From Shewanella maritima (lineage in GTDB: Bacteria; Pseudomonadota; Gammaproteobacteria; Enterobacterales; Shewanellaceae), in contig NZ_CP036200.1 of NCBI RefSeq assembly GCF_004295345.1, forward strand, positions 1,116,001 to 1,180,000: 64,000 nucleotides of DNA, read 5' to 3'. A program made the translations under genes and the position numbers. The notes below the pieces were generated by a model. That model saw only the letters and a program-made list of their open reading frames with translations, did no database searches and had not been told where the DNA came from. Every line of letters begins with the position of its first letter. The first letter of the stretch is position 1. Positions 1-8,147 of this stretch are shown piece by piece.

Positions 1-1
1 C

Positions 2-1213
2 CGATGTTTAGCCAATAGTTTAATTACCGAAGCTAGCTTTAAATTGAGCAAAACAAATTTAAGCAAAGATATCTTCACTGATGCCATTGCAGCATGCGAA
101 GAGGCTGCAGAACCTGTTGCTCTAAGTTCGATCTATTCATATCAAGCAGCGTACGAAATTAAAAACAACCAGTATGCTGCCGCCAAGCAAATTTTAGAAA
201 AAGCTCAACCACTAATCGAATCAACCAAGTACCCGCCCTACTTAGCTTATTTCTACAGCCTACTGTCACAAACCCATTTCGCGCTAGGTAACAAAGAGGC
301 AGCTGAAAGCTTCGCGCTGCAAACCCTAAGCTATGCTGAGACTTTAGGTAGCTCAGAGCCAAAAGTTATCGCCAATCAAGTGCTTTATAGTTTGGCTGAG
401 CAGCGTGGTGACACCGAAGCAGCATTGAAGTATTTCAAACAATACGCTGAGGCTGACAAAGCCTATTTAGACGATATAAAAACTAAACACCTTGCATTCC
501 AGCTAGCACAACATAGAGCCGCCGAGCAGCGCAGTCACATCGAGTATTTAAGCCAGCAGAATAACCTGCTGTTACTAAAACAGAAATACGACAAGGTTCA
601 GGCTGAGAATAACCGCCTGTTCATCGCCCTACTCATCCTCGCCATTTCGTTACTGTCGATTTTCGCTTATCGCAGTAAAACAACTCAGGCTAAATTGCGT
701 CATCTGGCACAAAATGACGGTTTAACCGGTCTGTTTAATCGTCGCCACTTCACTCAAGAAGCAAACCGCGCGATTGCCAAATGCCTTAAGTACTCACAAT
801 CAGGCAGCTGTATTTTGTTCGACCTGGATAAGTTTAAGTCCATCAATGATACCTACGGCCACAAAACCGGTGACTGGGTGCTAAAACAAGTGGCGCAGCA
901 CTGTAAACCTATGGTGCGCAAACAAGATATTTTCGCCCGCATTGGTGGTGAAGAATTCTGTTTATTCTTACCTAACTGCACTAAAGAAGATGCAGCAGCG
1001 ATAGCTGAAGAATACCGTGAAAAGCTCACCCAAATTAGCACGCAAGAAACTAGTTTTAGCTTCAACATTAGCGGCAGTTTTGGCGTCAGTGACTTTAGCT
1101 CGTCAGGCTCATCGCTCGATAAGCTTATTGCAGATGCGGATGCGGCGATGTATCAAGCTAAAACATCTGGGCGTAATAAGGTGTGCCAATTTAACACTGA
1201 TGCCAACAGCTAA
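2..1213 (+). CDS. TPR-containing membrane diguanylate cyclase (5' partial)
   Basis: C-terminal part of a sensor diguanylate cyclase, which would make c-di-GMP from two GTP. The reading frame is open to the window edge with no stop, so the true start lies upstream; the TTG at 44 is not a credible start. The N-terminal half is alpha-helical and alanine-rich, like degenerate TPR units, then comes a short coiled coil, one transmembrane segment (about 620-670) and a GGDEF domain. The catalytic GGEEF motif is intact at 943-957, preceded by a DGLTGLFNRR start and a FDLDKFKSIND metal/GTP segment. An RxxD inhibitory site is not obvious. The TPR region probably faces the periplasm, and its signal is unknown. 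Family call is confident, specific role unknown. Confidence 0.9.
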   Translation, partial: RCLANSLITEASFKLSKTNLSKDIFTDAIAACEEAAEPVALSSIYSYQAAYEIKNNQYAAAKQILEKAQPLIESTKYPPYLAYFYSLLSQTHFALGNKEAAESFALQTLSYAETLGSSEPKVIANQVLYSLAEQRGDTEAALKYFKQYAEADKAYLDDIKTKHLAFQLAQHRAAEQRSHIEYLSQQNNLLLLKQKYDKVQAENNRLFIALLILAISLLSIFAYRSKTTQAKLRHLAQNDGLTGLFNRRHFTQEANRAIAKCLKYSQSGSCILFDLDKFKSINDTYGHKTGDWVLKQVAQHCKPMVRKQDIFARIGGEEFCLFLPNCTKEDAAAIAEEYREKLTQISTQETSFSFNISGSFGVSDFSSSGSSLDKLIADADAAMYQAKTSGRNKVCQFNTDANS

Positions 1214-1243
1214 CATTTTGTGTAGATAATAAAGGTGCGCTCA

Positions 1244-2332
1244 ATGTCCCAGCTCAATAACAATAGCAACCCACATGCAGCATCTACCGTCCAAACGAGT
1301 GAGCCAACATCACCGCTGCGAATAGCCGTGTTTGGCGCGGGTGCCACTGGTTGTTATCTAGCTGGTAAGTTGTCGCAGGCAGGTTTTAACGTCACTGTTA
1401 TTGGTCGTGACTACACCAAGCAATTAATTACCGAAAACGGCGGCATAGGTTTAAGTCATTACAATGGCGAAACCGACAGAGTACAAGTCGACAACGTAAT
1501 TACTCGTGCCTCTGAAGCTAATGAGTTATTCGACATCATTTTTATCACTCTAAAATGCCACCACTTACCACTGGTCGCTGAAGACTTAATTGCCATCAGC
1601 CATCAACAAACCTGCATGGTGTTCATGCAAAATGGCTTAGGCAGTCAGCAGCAAATTGCTGAGCAACTAATCCCTCGCCCATGTGTGCAAGGTATTACTC
1701 AGTTCAACGTGATAACCAAGGCTAACGGTGTATACCATCAAGCGACTGAGGGCACATTTTTATTTGCCAAACACCCTCAGTTAACAGCGGTTACTACTGC
1801 GCTGGAGCAGTTAAATTCTGCACAAACAAGTGATGACATTAACGCAATCATCCACGGTAAATTGCTGCTAAACCTTAATAATGCCATCAACGCCATTAGT
1901 GATTTACCGCTAAAAACTCAACTTGAGCACGAGCCATATCGCAAGCTGCTCGCCAGTGCCATGCAAGAATGGTTGGATATTTGCGCCGCAGCCAAGTTGC
2001 CGATTGCGCAACTGACTAAGGTAAAACCAACATGGTTACCCCGCATTTTGCGTTTACCCGATTTTTTATTTACCCGCGTAGCAAAACAAATGCTCGACAT
2101 TGACCCAAGTGCACGCTCGTCAATGTGGCAAGACATTCAAGATGGACGCAAAACTGAGATTGAATTTCTAAATGGTGCTGTTGCGGATTTGGGTAAACAA
2201 CATGGCATCGCCACGCCTGCCAATGCAGCAATAAGCCGTGCTATTGGTCAGCTAGAGCAAGGACAAACAGTGAGTATTGAAGCAGTTTTGGTTGAGGTGC
2301 GAGCTGAGGCAAAAGTAGAGATAGAAGCTTAG
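1244..2332 (+). CDS. Ketopantoate reductase family (PanE/ApbA-like) protein
   Basis: NAD(P)H-dependent 2-dehydropantoate 2-reductase fold. Family members reduce ketopantoate to pantoate in coenzyme A synthesis, but many paralogues act on other 2-oxo acids. An N-terminal Rossmann motif FGAGATGCYLAG starts near residue 28, QNGLG follows, and a catalytic-lysine-like segment GKLLLNLNNAINA sits mid-protein. The 363-residue length is above the usual 300, because of about 25 extra N-terminal residues and a C-terminal tail. The ATG at 1244 is chosen over the in-frame GTG at 1235 because AAAGG at 1231-1235 gives a good ribosome site for it. Whether this is the housekeeping PanE cannot be decided here. 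Confidence 0.75.
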   Translation: MSQLNNNSNPHAASTVQTSEPTSPLRIAVFGAGATGCYLAGKLSQAGFNVTVIGRDYTKQLITENGGIGLSHYNGETDRVQVDNVITRASEANELFDIIFITLKCHHLPLVAEDLIAISHQQTCMVFMQNGLGSQQQIAEQLIPRPCVQGITQFNVITKANGVYHQATEGTFLFAKHPQLTAVTTALEQLNSAQTSDDINAIIHGKLLLNLNNAINAISDLPLKTQLEHEPYRKLLASAMQEWLDICAAAKLPIAQLTKVKPTWLPRILRLPDFLFTRVAKQMLDIDPSARSSMWQDIQDGRKTEIEFLNGAVADLGKQHGIATPANAAISRAIGQLEQGQTVSIEAVLVEVRAEAKVEIEA

Positions 2333-2362
2333 ATATAAGCTGATGAATCACTTGCTGGAGCG

Positions 2363-2397
2363 CATTAACCATTAACCATTAACTATTAACCATTAAC
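2363..2397. repeat. Five-unit 7-bp tandem repeat (CATTAAC)
   Basis: Units CATTAAC, CATTAAC, CATTAAC, TATTAAC, CATTAAC lie head to tail. The array includes the stop codon of the minus-strand hydroxylase gene (TAA read from 2393-2395), so unit number sits at a gene end between two convergent genes. Confidence 0.9.
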
Positions 2398-3562
2398 TAG
2401 CGTGCATCGCCATATAACCTGCCATCCCTGTTTGCTGGTTGGCTTTATCAGCCAGTGCCTTTTCTGCCTCAGATGCAAATTCACAATCCCATGCCTTTAG
2501 CTTGGGGATCATCAGCTTGTGCCACAGTGGCGGGATCATCGCGATGGTGACAGTAAACAGATAACCGCTGATCATCATTGGTGCATCTTGGTAGGGTTTT
2601 AAGTCTTGATACTTAACCTGAGCTTTGGCGTGATGATGCGAGTGACGGGTTAAGTTAAACAACGACCATGAGCTAACCAGCTTATTGGTATTCCAGGAGT
2701 GATAGGCTTGCACTCGAGTACCGCGCTCACGCACCAGTCCATAGTGCTCCATGTAATTAACAATCTCCAACGTGGCTTTCGCCCACAAGGCTGTAATGAC
2801 GAAAAAAGCTAAGCCTTGCCAACTCGTCAGCATACTGACAATAACAACTAGCAATACACTCATGGCATAGCCACGCAACGCTTGATTATGAACGGAGAAT
2901 AAAGCTTGCTTACGCTTAGCTAATCTATGCTGCTCTATACGCCAGGCACTGATATTGCCATCAATGGTAGAGCGCCAAATATGCTGATAAACATTACGCC
3001 CTCTTGGGGCTGAGGCAGGGTCGATGTCGGTACTCACATGCCTATGATGACCAAACACATGCTCAATCGAGAAGTTCGCATCAAAGCTAAATGCGAGTAG
3101 CCAACGGCCAATGGTGAGCGATATTTTGTCATTTAATCGATGGATTAACTCATGGCCTGTCACAGTTCCAATCACACCAATGACAAAGCCAACAAACACA
3201 CATAACACGAGGTTGGCATACCAGGGTGTCGCACTCTTAGCAGCGTTGGCGTTATAGCCTGTTAGCTGCTCAACAATATAGCCATAGTTAGCAATATCAG
3301 TTGGCGCGAAGTGCCAGCAAAACACAAAGGTAATCAAACAAAGCAGCGGCAAAGCAAGCCATAATTGCCAGGTCAGCAACTTAGGATACTTATACTCAGG
3401 CGTACTGGTGTCATCGCCCAAGATGCCATCACCGCCGATGTAGAATATCGTCCATAACAGATAGCCATAGACTATGTACTCCTGCCCTAGGGTGATCACT
3501 ACCACGGCATACAAGCCCATTAAGTGAATGGTCATAAACTTTAAGTAATGCCATATCGCCAT
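2393..3562 (-). CDS. AlkB-like membrane diiron hydroxylase (alkane 1-monooxygenase family)
   Basis: Integral-membrane non-haem diiron monooxygenase of the AlkB/fatty-acid hydroxylase type, expected to insert oxygen into the terminal carbon of an alkane or alkyl chain using rubredoxin electrons. The AlkB histidine boxes are visible in order: HELIH at 137-141, EHVFGHH at 167-173, NYMEHYGL at 269-276 and RHSHHH at 306-311. About six hydrophobic spans surround them. Length 389 is normal for AlkB. AAGGAT lies about 7 bases before the ATG. No rubredoxin or rubredoxin reductase gene is adjacent, so the electron donor must be encoded elsewhere. Substrate could also be a fatty acyl chain or xylene-like compound. 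Confidence 0.8.
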   Translation of the reverse strand: MAIWHYLKFMTIHLMGLYAVVVITLGQEYIVYGYLLWTIFYIGGDGILGDDTSTPEYKYPKLLTWQLWLALPLLCLITFVFCWHFAPTDIANYGYIVEQLTGYNANAAKSATPWYANLVLCVFVGFVIGVIGTVTGHELIHRLNDKISLTIGRWLLAFSFDANFSIEHVFGHHRHVSTDIDPASAPRGRNVYQHIWRSTIDGNISAWRIEQHRLAKRKQALFSVHNQALRGYAMSVLLVVIVSMLTSWQGLAFFVITALWAKATLEIVNYMEHYGLVRERGTRVQAYHSWNTNKLVSSWSLFNLTRHSHHHAKAQVKYQDLKPYQDAPMMISGYLFTVTIAMIPPLWHKLMIPKLKAWDCEFASEAEKALADKANQQTGMAGYMAMHAS

Positions 3563-3814
3563 CTTGTTATCCTTTTCGCACGCTTATTGATTGTGGCTGA
3601 TATCCTGCCTTAACAGTTAAGCCTCGATTACCACCAACCTAGTATCTAATATGACTACATTAGTTACTTTAGCAATAGTTAAATCATAGCCTCAAAAATA
3701 ATTTTAAATTTTTTAACCCCTTTTCAGATCTGCTGCGTTTATAGGAATAACTTTCACAAACAACAGTCGTTAGTTTACGCAAACTAACTTCACATTATTT
3801 CTTTGGAGTATTTT

Positions 3815-4621
3815 ATGAAGCTATCTCAAAAGCCATCTCAAAAACTGTCTCAAATGCTATCTCAAAAGCTAACTCTCAATCAGCCTCGTCTATCTACACG
3901 CCAGCCTTCTCGCCTAGCAGGTCAAATTGGTGCTGTTGCGTTGCTTATTAGCTCATGCTTTTTGTTCTCAAACGCGGCAAATGCCAGTGCGCCAGAGTTT
4001 CCTCACCTTGAAACTGTGGGTAGTAGCGAGATTTTAGTATCGCCAGATATGGCTGAAATTGTTGTTGCAGTGCGTGTTGAAGCGGCTAATGCCAAACAAG
4101 CTAAGGCTGAATCAGACAAAGCGGTTGCCGCCTTTGTCAGCAAACTAAAGCAAGCCAAAATTGCTACCAATGATATTGCTAGCGCTAACCTAAACTTGCG
4201 CGCCCAATACCATTACGACAAAGAAAATGGCAGGCAACTTACAGGTTACGAGGCGCACCGCGATATCACAGTCACTGTGCGAGACTTGAACATGCTAAAT
4301 GAACTATTAGATAGTGCGCTTGAGCAAGGTATTAACCATGTAAATCAAATCAATCTTAAGTCGAGCAAAGAGGCGCAATACAAGCAACAAGCACGTGAGT
4401 TAGCGATTAAAGATGCCCGCGAAAAAGCACAAGCTATCGCCAAGAGTTTTGACACTCAGGTACAAGGAGTATGGCAAGTGCGTTATCACGACTATCAAGT
4501 CCCTAAGCGTCACACAGAAATGCGCGCAATGGCAGATGCAGGGGCAATCAACCAAAGCTATCAGCAAGGACAAATCGCCATTACCGATACCATTGAAGCG
4601 ATATTTCGTTTGCAGGATTAA
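3815..4621 (+). CDS. SIMPL domain (DUF541) periplasmic protein
   Basis: 268-residue protein with a SIMPL/DUF541 domain, related to the E. coli YggE and BP26 group. These periplasmic proteins form oligomers and have been linked to oxidative stress, but no reaction is established. A hydrophobic signal segment (GAVALLISSCFLF) is followed by ASA-type cleavage, then the domain from about residue 65 to the end. The start is the ATG at 3815, with GGAG at 3805-3808. The oddity is the N-terminus: four 12-bp units encode LSQK-like repeats before the signal sequence, making the pre-signal region unusually long (about 40 residues). Confidence 0.8.
   Translation: MKLSQKPSQKLSQMLSQKLTLNQPRLSTRQPSRLAGQIGAVALLISSCFLFSNAANASAPEFPHLETVGSSEILVSPDMAEIVVAVRVEAANAKQAKAESDKAVAAFVSKLKQAKIATNDIASANLNLRAQYHYDKENGRQLTGYEAHRDITVTVRDLNMLNELLDSALEQGINHVNQINLKSSKEAQYKQQARELAIKDAREKAQAIAKSFDTQVQGVWQVRYHDYQVPKRHTEMRAMADAGAINQSYQQGQIAITDTIEAIFRLQD
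3821..3868 (+). repeat. Four 12-bp tandem units inside the 5' end of the SIMPL gene
   Basis: Units CTATCTCAAAAG, CCATCTCAAAAA, CTGTCTCAAATG and CTATCTCAAAAG follow the start codon directly and encode LSQK/PSQK/LSQM/LSQK. The first and last units are identical. Confidence 0.95.
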
Positions 4622-4674
4622 TTGGTTAACTAACCCGTACGAACCAAGTAGATTTAACCAAGTCTTCAACCTAT

Positions 4675-4709
4675 AAAACAGCGGCGTAGATTATCTACGC
4701 CGCTGTTTT
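4675..4709. terminator. Bidirectional intrinsic terminator
   Basis: Perfect 16-bp stem with a 3-nt loop (left arm 4675-4690, right arm 4694-4709). A-rich and T-rich arm ends let it work on either strand. It ends the SIMPL transcript. Confidence 0.9.
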
Positions 4710-4763
4710 ATAATTATCGATAGTAAGACCTATGCCTTAATCCAAGTGCCCTGCTCTATATGA

Positions 4764-4814
4764 ACTGAATCATGCGCACTTAACCATCAGTACTGAATCA
4801 TGCGCACTTAACCA
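4764..4814. repeat. Exact 23-bp direct repeat, period 28
   Basis: The same 23 bases (beginning ACTGAATCATGCGC) occur at 4764-4786 and 4792-4814, separated by TCAGT. They lie just upstream of the acetyltransferase gene, so they could be a duplicated operator or a recent slippage duplication. Confidence 0.9.
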
Positions 4815-4838
4815 AACGAAAATGGAACGCGAGCCACC

Positions 4839-5294
4839 ATGCAGTTAATTGAAGTTAGTCCAAACGATATCGCCACCGAATTACTGCTCGAAGCCGACCC
4901 ATGTGTTAATAGCATCGCACGCTATTTAAATGAACAGAGTTTCTGCTTTGCGGCATATGTGCCCACCACTGAAACAGCTGTTGGGGCATGTATTGTTGAT
5001 AAAAAGGCTGCGCATAGTGTTGAGATTATGAATATCAGTATTGCCCCTCAACATCAAAAGCTTGGTATTGGCACTGCGTTACTAAATTTTGTACTGGAGC
5101 AATTAAAAGCCAAAGGGGTCACTCGTGTGGAGCTTGGCACCGGCACCTTTGGTCATCAACTAAGCTATTATCAACGCTGCGGTTTTCGTGTCGATGCAGT
5201 GATAAAAGACCATTTTATTGATAACTATGACCAGCCAATTTTCGAAAACGGTATTCAACATCAGGACATGCTTAGGCTTTATATCGAGCTCTAG
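4839..5294 (+). CDS. GNAT family N-acetyltransferase
   Basis: 151-residue GCN5-related acetyltransferase using acetyl-CoA on an unknown substrate. The acetyl-CoA-binding segment HQKLGIGTALLNFVLE (motif A, Q/RxxGxG/A) lies near residues 73-88, and the C-terminal YYQRCGF is the motif B aromatic/YxxxGF signature. It is preceded by a duplicated 23-bp sequence. Its stop codon abuts the stop of the convergent btuR-like gene without a gap, so no terminator separates them. Confidence 0.8.
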   Translation: MQLIEVSPNDIATELLLEADPCVNSIARYLNEQSFCFAAYVPTTETAVGACIVDKKAAHSVEIMNISIAPQHQKLGIGTALLNFVLEQLKAKGVTRVELGTGTFGHQLSYYQRCGFRVDAVIKDHFIDNYDQPIFENGIQHQDMLRLYIEL

Positions 5295-5939
5295 TTAATA
5301 CTCAATCCCTTTGCGGGCTTTCAATCCTTGCTCTAAACCATGTTTGACATTGTTGACTTGTGAGACTGTATCGGCGATTTGCTTAAGCTTTCTATGCGCG
5401 CCGCGGCCAGTCAAAATAACTGATTGATTTTCTGGGCGAGCTTGAATAGCAGCTACCATGTCGTCCACATCTAAGTGTTTGCGCGCCAGAGTGTAAGTCA
5501 CCTCATCAAGCAGTAGCACGTCGATCCTAGCATCGTTAAGTAGTGGCAAAGTTTGCTGCCACACTTGCTGAGTACGTACTCGCTCATGCTCGGCGCAGTA
5601 ACCATCCTTAAACGAGCAGCCTGTATTCATAGTGATCACTTTAACGCCCAATTGCTCAAGCAAATTACGCTCTCCACACTCAGCATCACCTTTTAAAAAC
5701 TGCACCACGGCGCAGGTTTGCCCATGGCCTAATGCCCTAAATACCATGCCAAAGCCCGAGCTGGTTTTGCCTTTACCATTGCCTGTAAGCAACACCACGC
5801 GGTGGCAGTCTTGGGTTGCAAGTGCAGATTTCTGCCTAACTTGCTTTTTAATCTGCTGATGACGCTGTGTTTGTTTAGCCAGTTTTTGTTTTTCAGCAGC
5901 AGACAGCGAACTAGATTGGTGAGTGACTGTATTAGACAT
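5295..5939 (-). CDS. btuR: Cob(I)alamin adenosyltransferase, CobO/BtuR type
   Basis: ATP:corrinoid adenosyltransferase, transferring the 5'-deoxyadenosyl group of ATP to cob(I)alamin in coenzyme B12 salvage. The P-loop GNGKGKTS is at about 53-60, with the family segments VVQFLKG, DVLLLDEV and VILTGRGAH, and a C-terminal KGIEY close to the E. coli ending. The start is set at the ATG at 5939, giving 214 residues; a longer frame to 6011 adds an apolar stretch absent from the family. Neither start has a strong Shine-Dalgarno sequence. No other cobalamin genes are near. Confidence 0.9.
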   Translation of the reverse strand: MSNTVTHQSSSLSAAEKQKLAKQTQRHQQIKKQVRQKSALATQDCHRVVLLTGNGKGKTSSGFGMVFRALGHGQTCAVVQFLKGDAECGERNLLEQLGVKVITMNTGCSFKDGYCAEHERVRTQQVWQQTLPLLNDARIDVLLLDEVTYTLARKHLDVDDMVAAIQARPENQSVILTGRGAHRKLKQIADTVSQVNNVKHGLEQGLKARKGIEY

Positions 5940-6095
5940 GGAATAAAATGCGAGAAAAGATAAGCGAATGAGGCCGATACTAGCGCTAGCACACACTCGC
6001 AGCAAGGACATTCGTTAACGATTCATCATTACGTACGGTAACTGATGGCAAGCTATACAAGTTTTCAGATAAACAGCCTTTTACTTAACTTACGG

Positions 6096-6401
6096 TTAAA
6101 TAAACTGTGCTTGTTTCACCTGGCCGTGAACGTCTAGATTGATCACACATTGATAAAACGAAAAGTTAATTGGGCTGCTAAAAGTAATGGTACTGCCGGT
6201 ATAAGTAGGCACAATTGAATAGCGTGACAACTCAGCCGTATCGAGCTGCCTAAGTACACTGCGCTCACTCACCCCAATATGAAAATTGCCACACAAAAAA
6301 TACACTTCATCACGGGCGAACTTCCAAAACGCGCCATATACAATAACTAACAATGCAAGCACTATTGTTAAGGCTAATTGCATTTGTTTCGCTAAATCCA
6401 T
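6096..6401 (-). CDS. Small single-pass membrane protein, unknown
   Basis: 101 residues with an N-terminal transmembrane helix (about residues 8-28) and a soluble, beta-rich C-terminal part containing two cysteines. I do not recognise a family. AGGAG sits 8 bases before the ATG, which supports a real gene. It lies between btuR and the DUF3224 gene on the same strand, with gaps of about 75 to 160 bp. Confidence 0.55.
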   Translation of the reverse strand: MDLAKQMQLALTIVLALLVIVYGAFWKFARDEVYFLCGNFHIGVSERSVLRQLDTAELSRYSIVPTYTGSTITFSSPINFSFYQCVINLDVHGQVKQAQFI

Positions 6402-6476
6402 TTATGCTGCTCCTAGGCTGGAATTAAACAATATCCATTTGCTAATTAAAGTTTGAGCCTCGACACGACTACAGCA

Positions 6477-6866
6477 TTAAAGCTCAAAATCAAAATCGTA
6501 AAAGTGCTGACCATTCTCGCGATGAATTGCCATGCTGCCGCTCAACCCAACTAACTCACTGGTACCAGAGTCGGGCACAACCTCTAAAATCAGTTGCTCA
6601 CCGCCTGCTCCCATAATGCCATAGTGCTGCAATACAAAAGTGCCCTGCCTGCCACAAAGCGTGCCATCTACTTTCTCAATTGCCACATATCCCGCCGAGC
6701 CTTTAACTGGAGTCATTACACTTAGCATGCTGCCTTGGCTTTGCGCTGTTAAATCTCCCTGATAACGTTTCAACAATTTATTTTGCCCGAGGAGATTACC
6801 GTCTGTACCAGCGATATCAACATCCATTGGTTGCATTTCAACGTCGAAAGAGCCAGATATTTTCAT
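6477..6866 (-). CDS. DUF3224 family protein
   Basis: 129-residue beta-barrel-like protein of the DUF3224 family: the N-terminal MKISGSFDVEMQP, the central RYQGDLTAQSQGSMLS and a C-terminal YDFDFEL strand fit the family. No catalytic role is established; members are small single-domain proteins with an allene-oxide-cyclase-like barrel, by family analogy. AAGGA precedes the ATG by 6 bases. The region just upstream has two operator-like palindromes that share GTATG half-sites, suggesting a dedicated repressor encoded elsewhere. Confidence 0.7.
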   Translation of the reverse strand: MKISGSFDVEMQPMDVDIAGTDGNLLGQNKLLKRYQGDLTAQSQGSMLSVMTPVKGSAGYVAIEKVDGTLCGRQGTFVLQHYGIMGAGGEQLILEVVPDSGTSELVGLSGSMAIHRENGQHFYDFDFEL

Positions 6867-6893
6867 CAGTGTTCCTTACCAAGTATCTGTTTT

Positions 6894-6949
6894 GTATGAC
6901 ATACCCTTGTAAAAATATGTCTGTATAAAGGTATGTATAAAACATACCT
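6894..6949 (-). promoter_or_regulatory. Two operator-like palindromes upstream of the DUF3224 gene
   Basis: GTATG-A-CATAC at 6894-6904 and AGGTATGT-5 nt-ACATACCT at 6929-6949 share the half-site GTATG. They sit 28-83 bases upstream of the minus-strand ATG at 6866, where the promoter must be. The architecture suits a TetR- or GntR-like dimer, but the regulator is unknown. Confidence 0.5.
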
Positions 6950-6964
6950 CAATTTTGGCAAACA

Positions 6965-6996
6965 AAAACGCCTACTGGTCAACCAGTAGGCGTTTT
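6965..6996. terminator. Intrinsic terminator
   Basis: Left arm 6965-6978 and right arm 6983-6996 form a perfect 14-bp stem with a TCAA loop and A/T-rich arm ends. It would end minus-strand transcription leaving lgt. Confidence 0.85.
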
Positions 6997-7180
6997 ACAA
7001 CTAAAGTGCTAGATATTCGTACAATGATTGAACAAGTTATACCCTTCAGGGTCAACAAGTGAGCACTGATTAGTCAGCATAATTAATTAGAAAGGCACAA
7101 AAAAATGCAGCTGCGGGAATTGAATCATCAACGCCACAACTGCATTTTGATAGCTCAAATTAAGCTCAAGCCAGTTAAAC

Positions 7181-7220
7181 CATGCTCTATTAAGCCACGC
7201 TCTATTAAGTCATGCCCTAT
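7181..7220. repeat. Short tandem repeat downstream of lgt (15-bp unit, 2.7 copies)
   Basis: Units beginning at 7181, 7196 and 7211 share CAYGCYCTATTAAGN. They fill the space between the lgt stop and the terminator. The rest of 6997-7180 shows no gene that I can support. Confidence 0.75.
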
Positions 7221-7235
7221 AAAAATCAGGAGCTA

Positions 7236-8063
7236 TCAGGCTTTATCAGGTTTTGCTGCGACAAATAAAGCGCGAGCAAATAGCACAATACCCACAGCTA
7301 AAAACGGCACGCTTAACGCTTGGCCTGTTGTTAAGAACTGCTCTTGGTATGCAGTTTGACTCACTTTCACCGCTTCAATTGCCCAGCGAGCGCTAAAAAT
7401 AAGCAGCAGGAATAGCCCGAAAATACCACCATGTTTTTGCTTGAGTGAAGTGAAACGGTACACACAATAAAGCACGGCAAAGCTAGTGAGGTAGGCAATT
7501 GCCTCGTAAAGCTGCGCAGGATGGCGAGCAACACTATCGATGCGGGCAAACACAATGCCAAATGCTGAGTTTGTCGGCTCGCCAAGGATCTCTGAATTGA
7601 CAAAGTTCGCCATGCGCACGAAAAAGCCAAAAATTGCCGTCGCAATGGCTAAGCGGTCAAGTAAGAACAAGAATGGTAGTTGCATCTTTTTGTGATAATA
7701 AAACAGCGCTAGAATCGCACCTAAACCACCACCATGACTGGCTAACCCACCTTCCCAGATATATAAAATCTTAATTGGATTACTCAGATAAAAATCAGGA
7801 TCATAGAACAAGCAATGGGCAAGCCTTGCGCCTACAATGATGCCAACAACGCAATACATCAATAAATCGTCTAACGATTCTACAGGCAAGTTTTCACGCT
7901 TATAGATGTGCTTCATCACCATAAAACCAGCGGCGATGGCTGTTGCAAATAATACACCGTACCAGTGTACTTTCAGAGGCCCCAGACTAAGCAGTACAGG
8001 GTCAACGTTCCATACAAAATGTTCCAAAAGTGGTTCTCCAAATGGGTTTATCGCAGCAATCAT
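7236..8063 (-). CDS. lgt: Prolipoprotein diacylglyceryl transferase, Bacteroidetes-like
   Basis: Inner-membrane enzyme that moves diacylglyceryl from phosphatidylglycerol to the lipobox cysteine of prolipoproteins. Family landmarks are WEGGLASHGG, RMANFVNSEILGEPT (the Lgt signature region) and RHPAQLYEA, with about seven membrane spans. Details (FVWNVDP, HWYGVLFA, NFVNSEI, GQALSVPF) match Bacteroidetes Lgt better than the NFINGELWG form of gammaproteobacteria. The usual downstream thyA is missing. Together these suggest an acquired copy, with the native lgt-thyA pair perhaps elsewhere; this is inference from remembered sequences. Confidence 0.88.
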   Translation of the reverse strand: MIAAINPFGEPLLEHFVWNVDPVLLSLGPLKVHWYGVLFATAIAAGFMVMKHIYKRENLPVESLDDLLMYCVVGIIVGARLAHCLFYDPDFYLSNPIKILYIWEGGLASHGGGLGAILALFYYHKKMQLPFLFLLDRLAIATAIFGFFVRMANFVNSEILGEPTNSAFGIVFARIDSVARHPAQLYEAIAYLTSFAVLYCVYRFTSLKQKHGGIFGLFLLLIFSARWAIEAVKVSQTAYQEQFLTTGQALSVPFLAVGIVLFARALFVAAKPDKA

Positions 8064-8147
8064 ATCCCTATCAACAGCGGATTTCGAGTTAACATTATTT
8101 GAATCTTGTGCCTAAACAAATAAATAACGTAAGATCGCCTTTATTCA

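Noticed and set aside
4764..4814. CRISPR-like repeat
   Set aside because: Only two copies with a 5-base spacer and no cas gene; a direct duplication fits better.
7105..7359. Plus-strand frame of 84 codons downstream of lgt
   Set aside because: It overlaps the lgt 3' end in the opposite direction and encodes a repeat-derived peptide (SIKPRSIKS-like).
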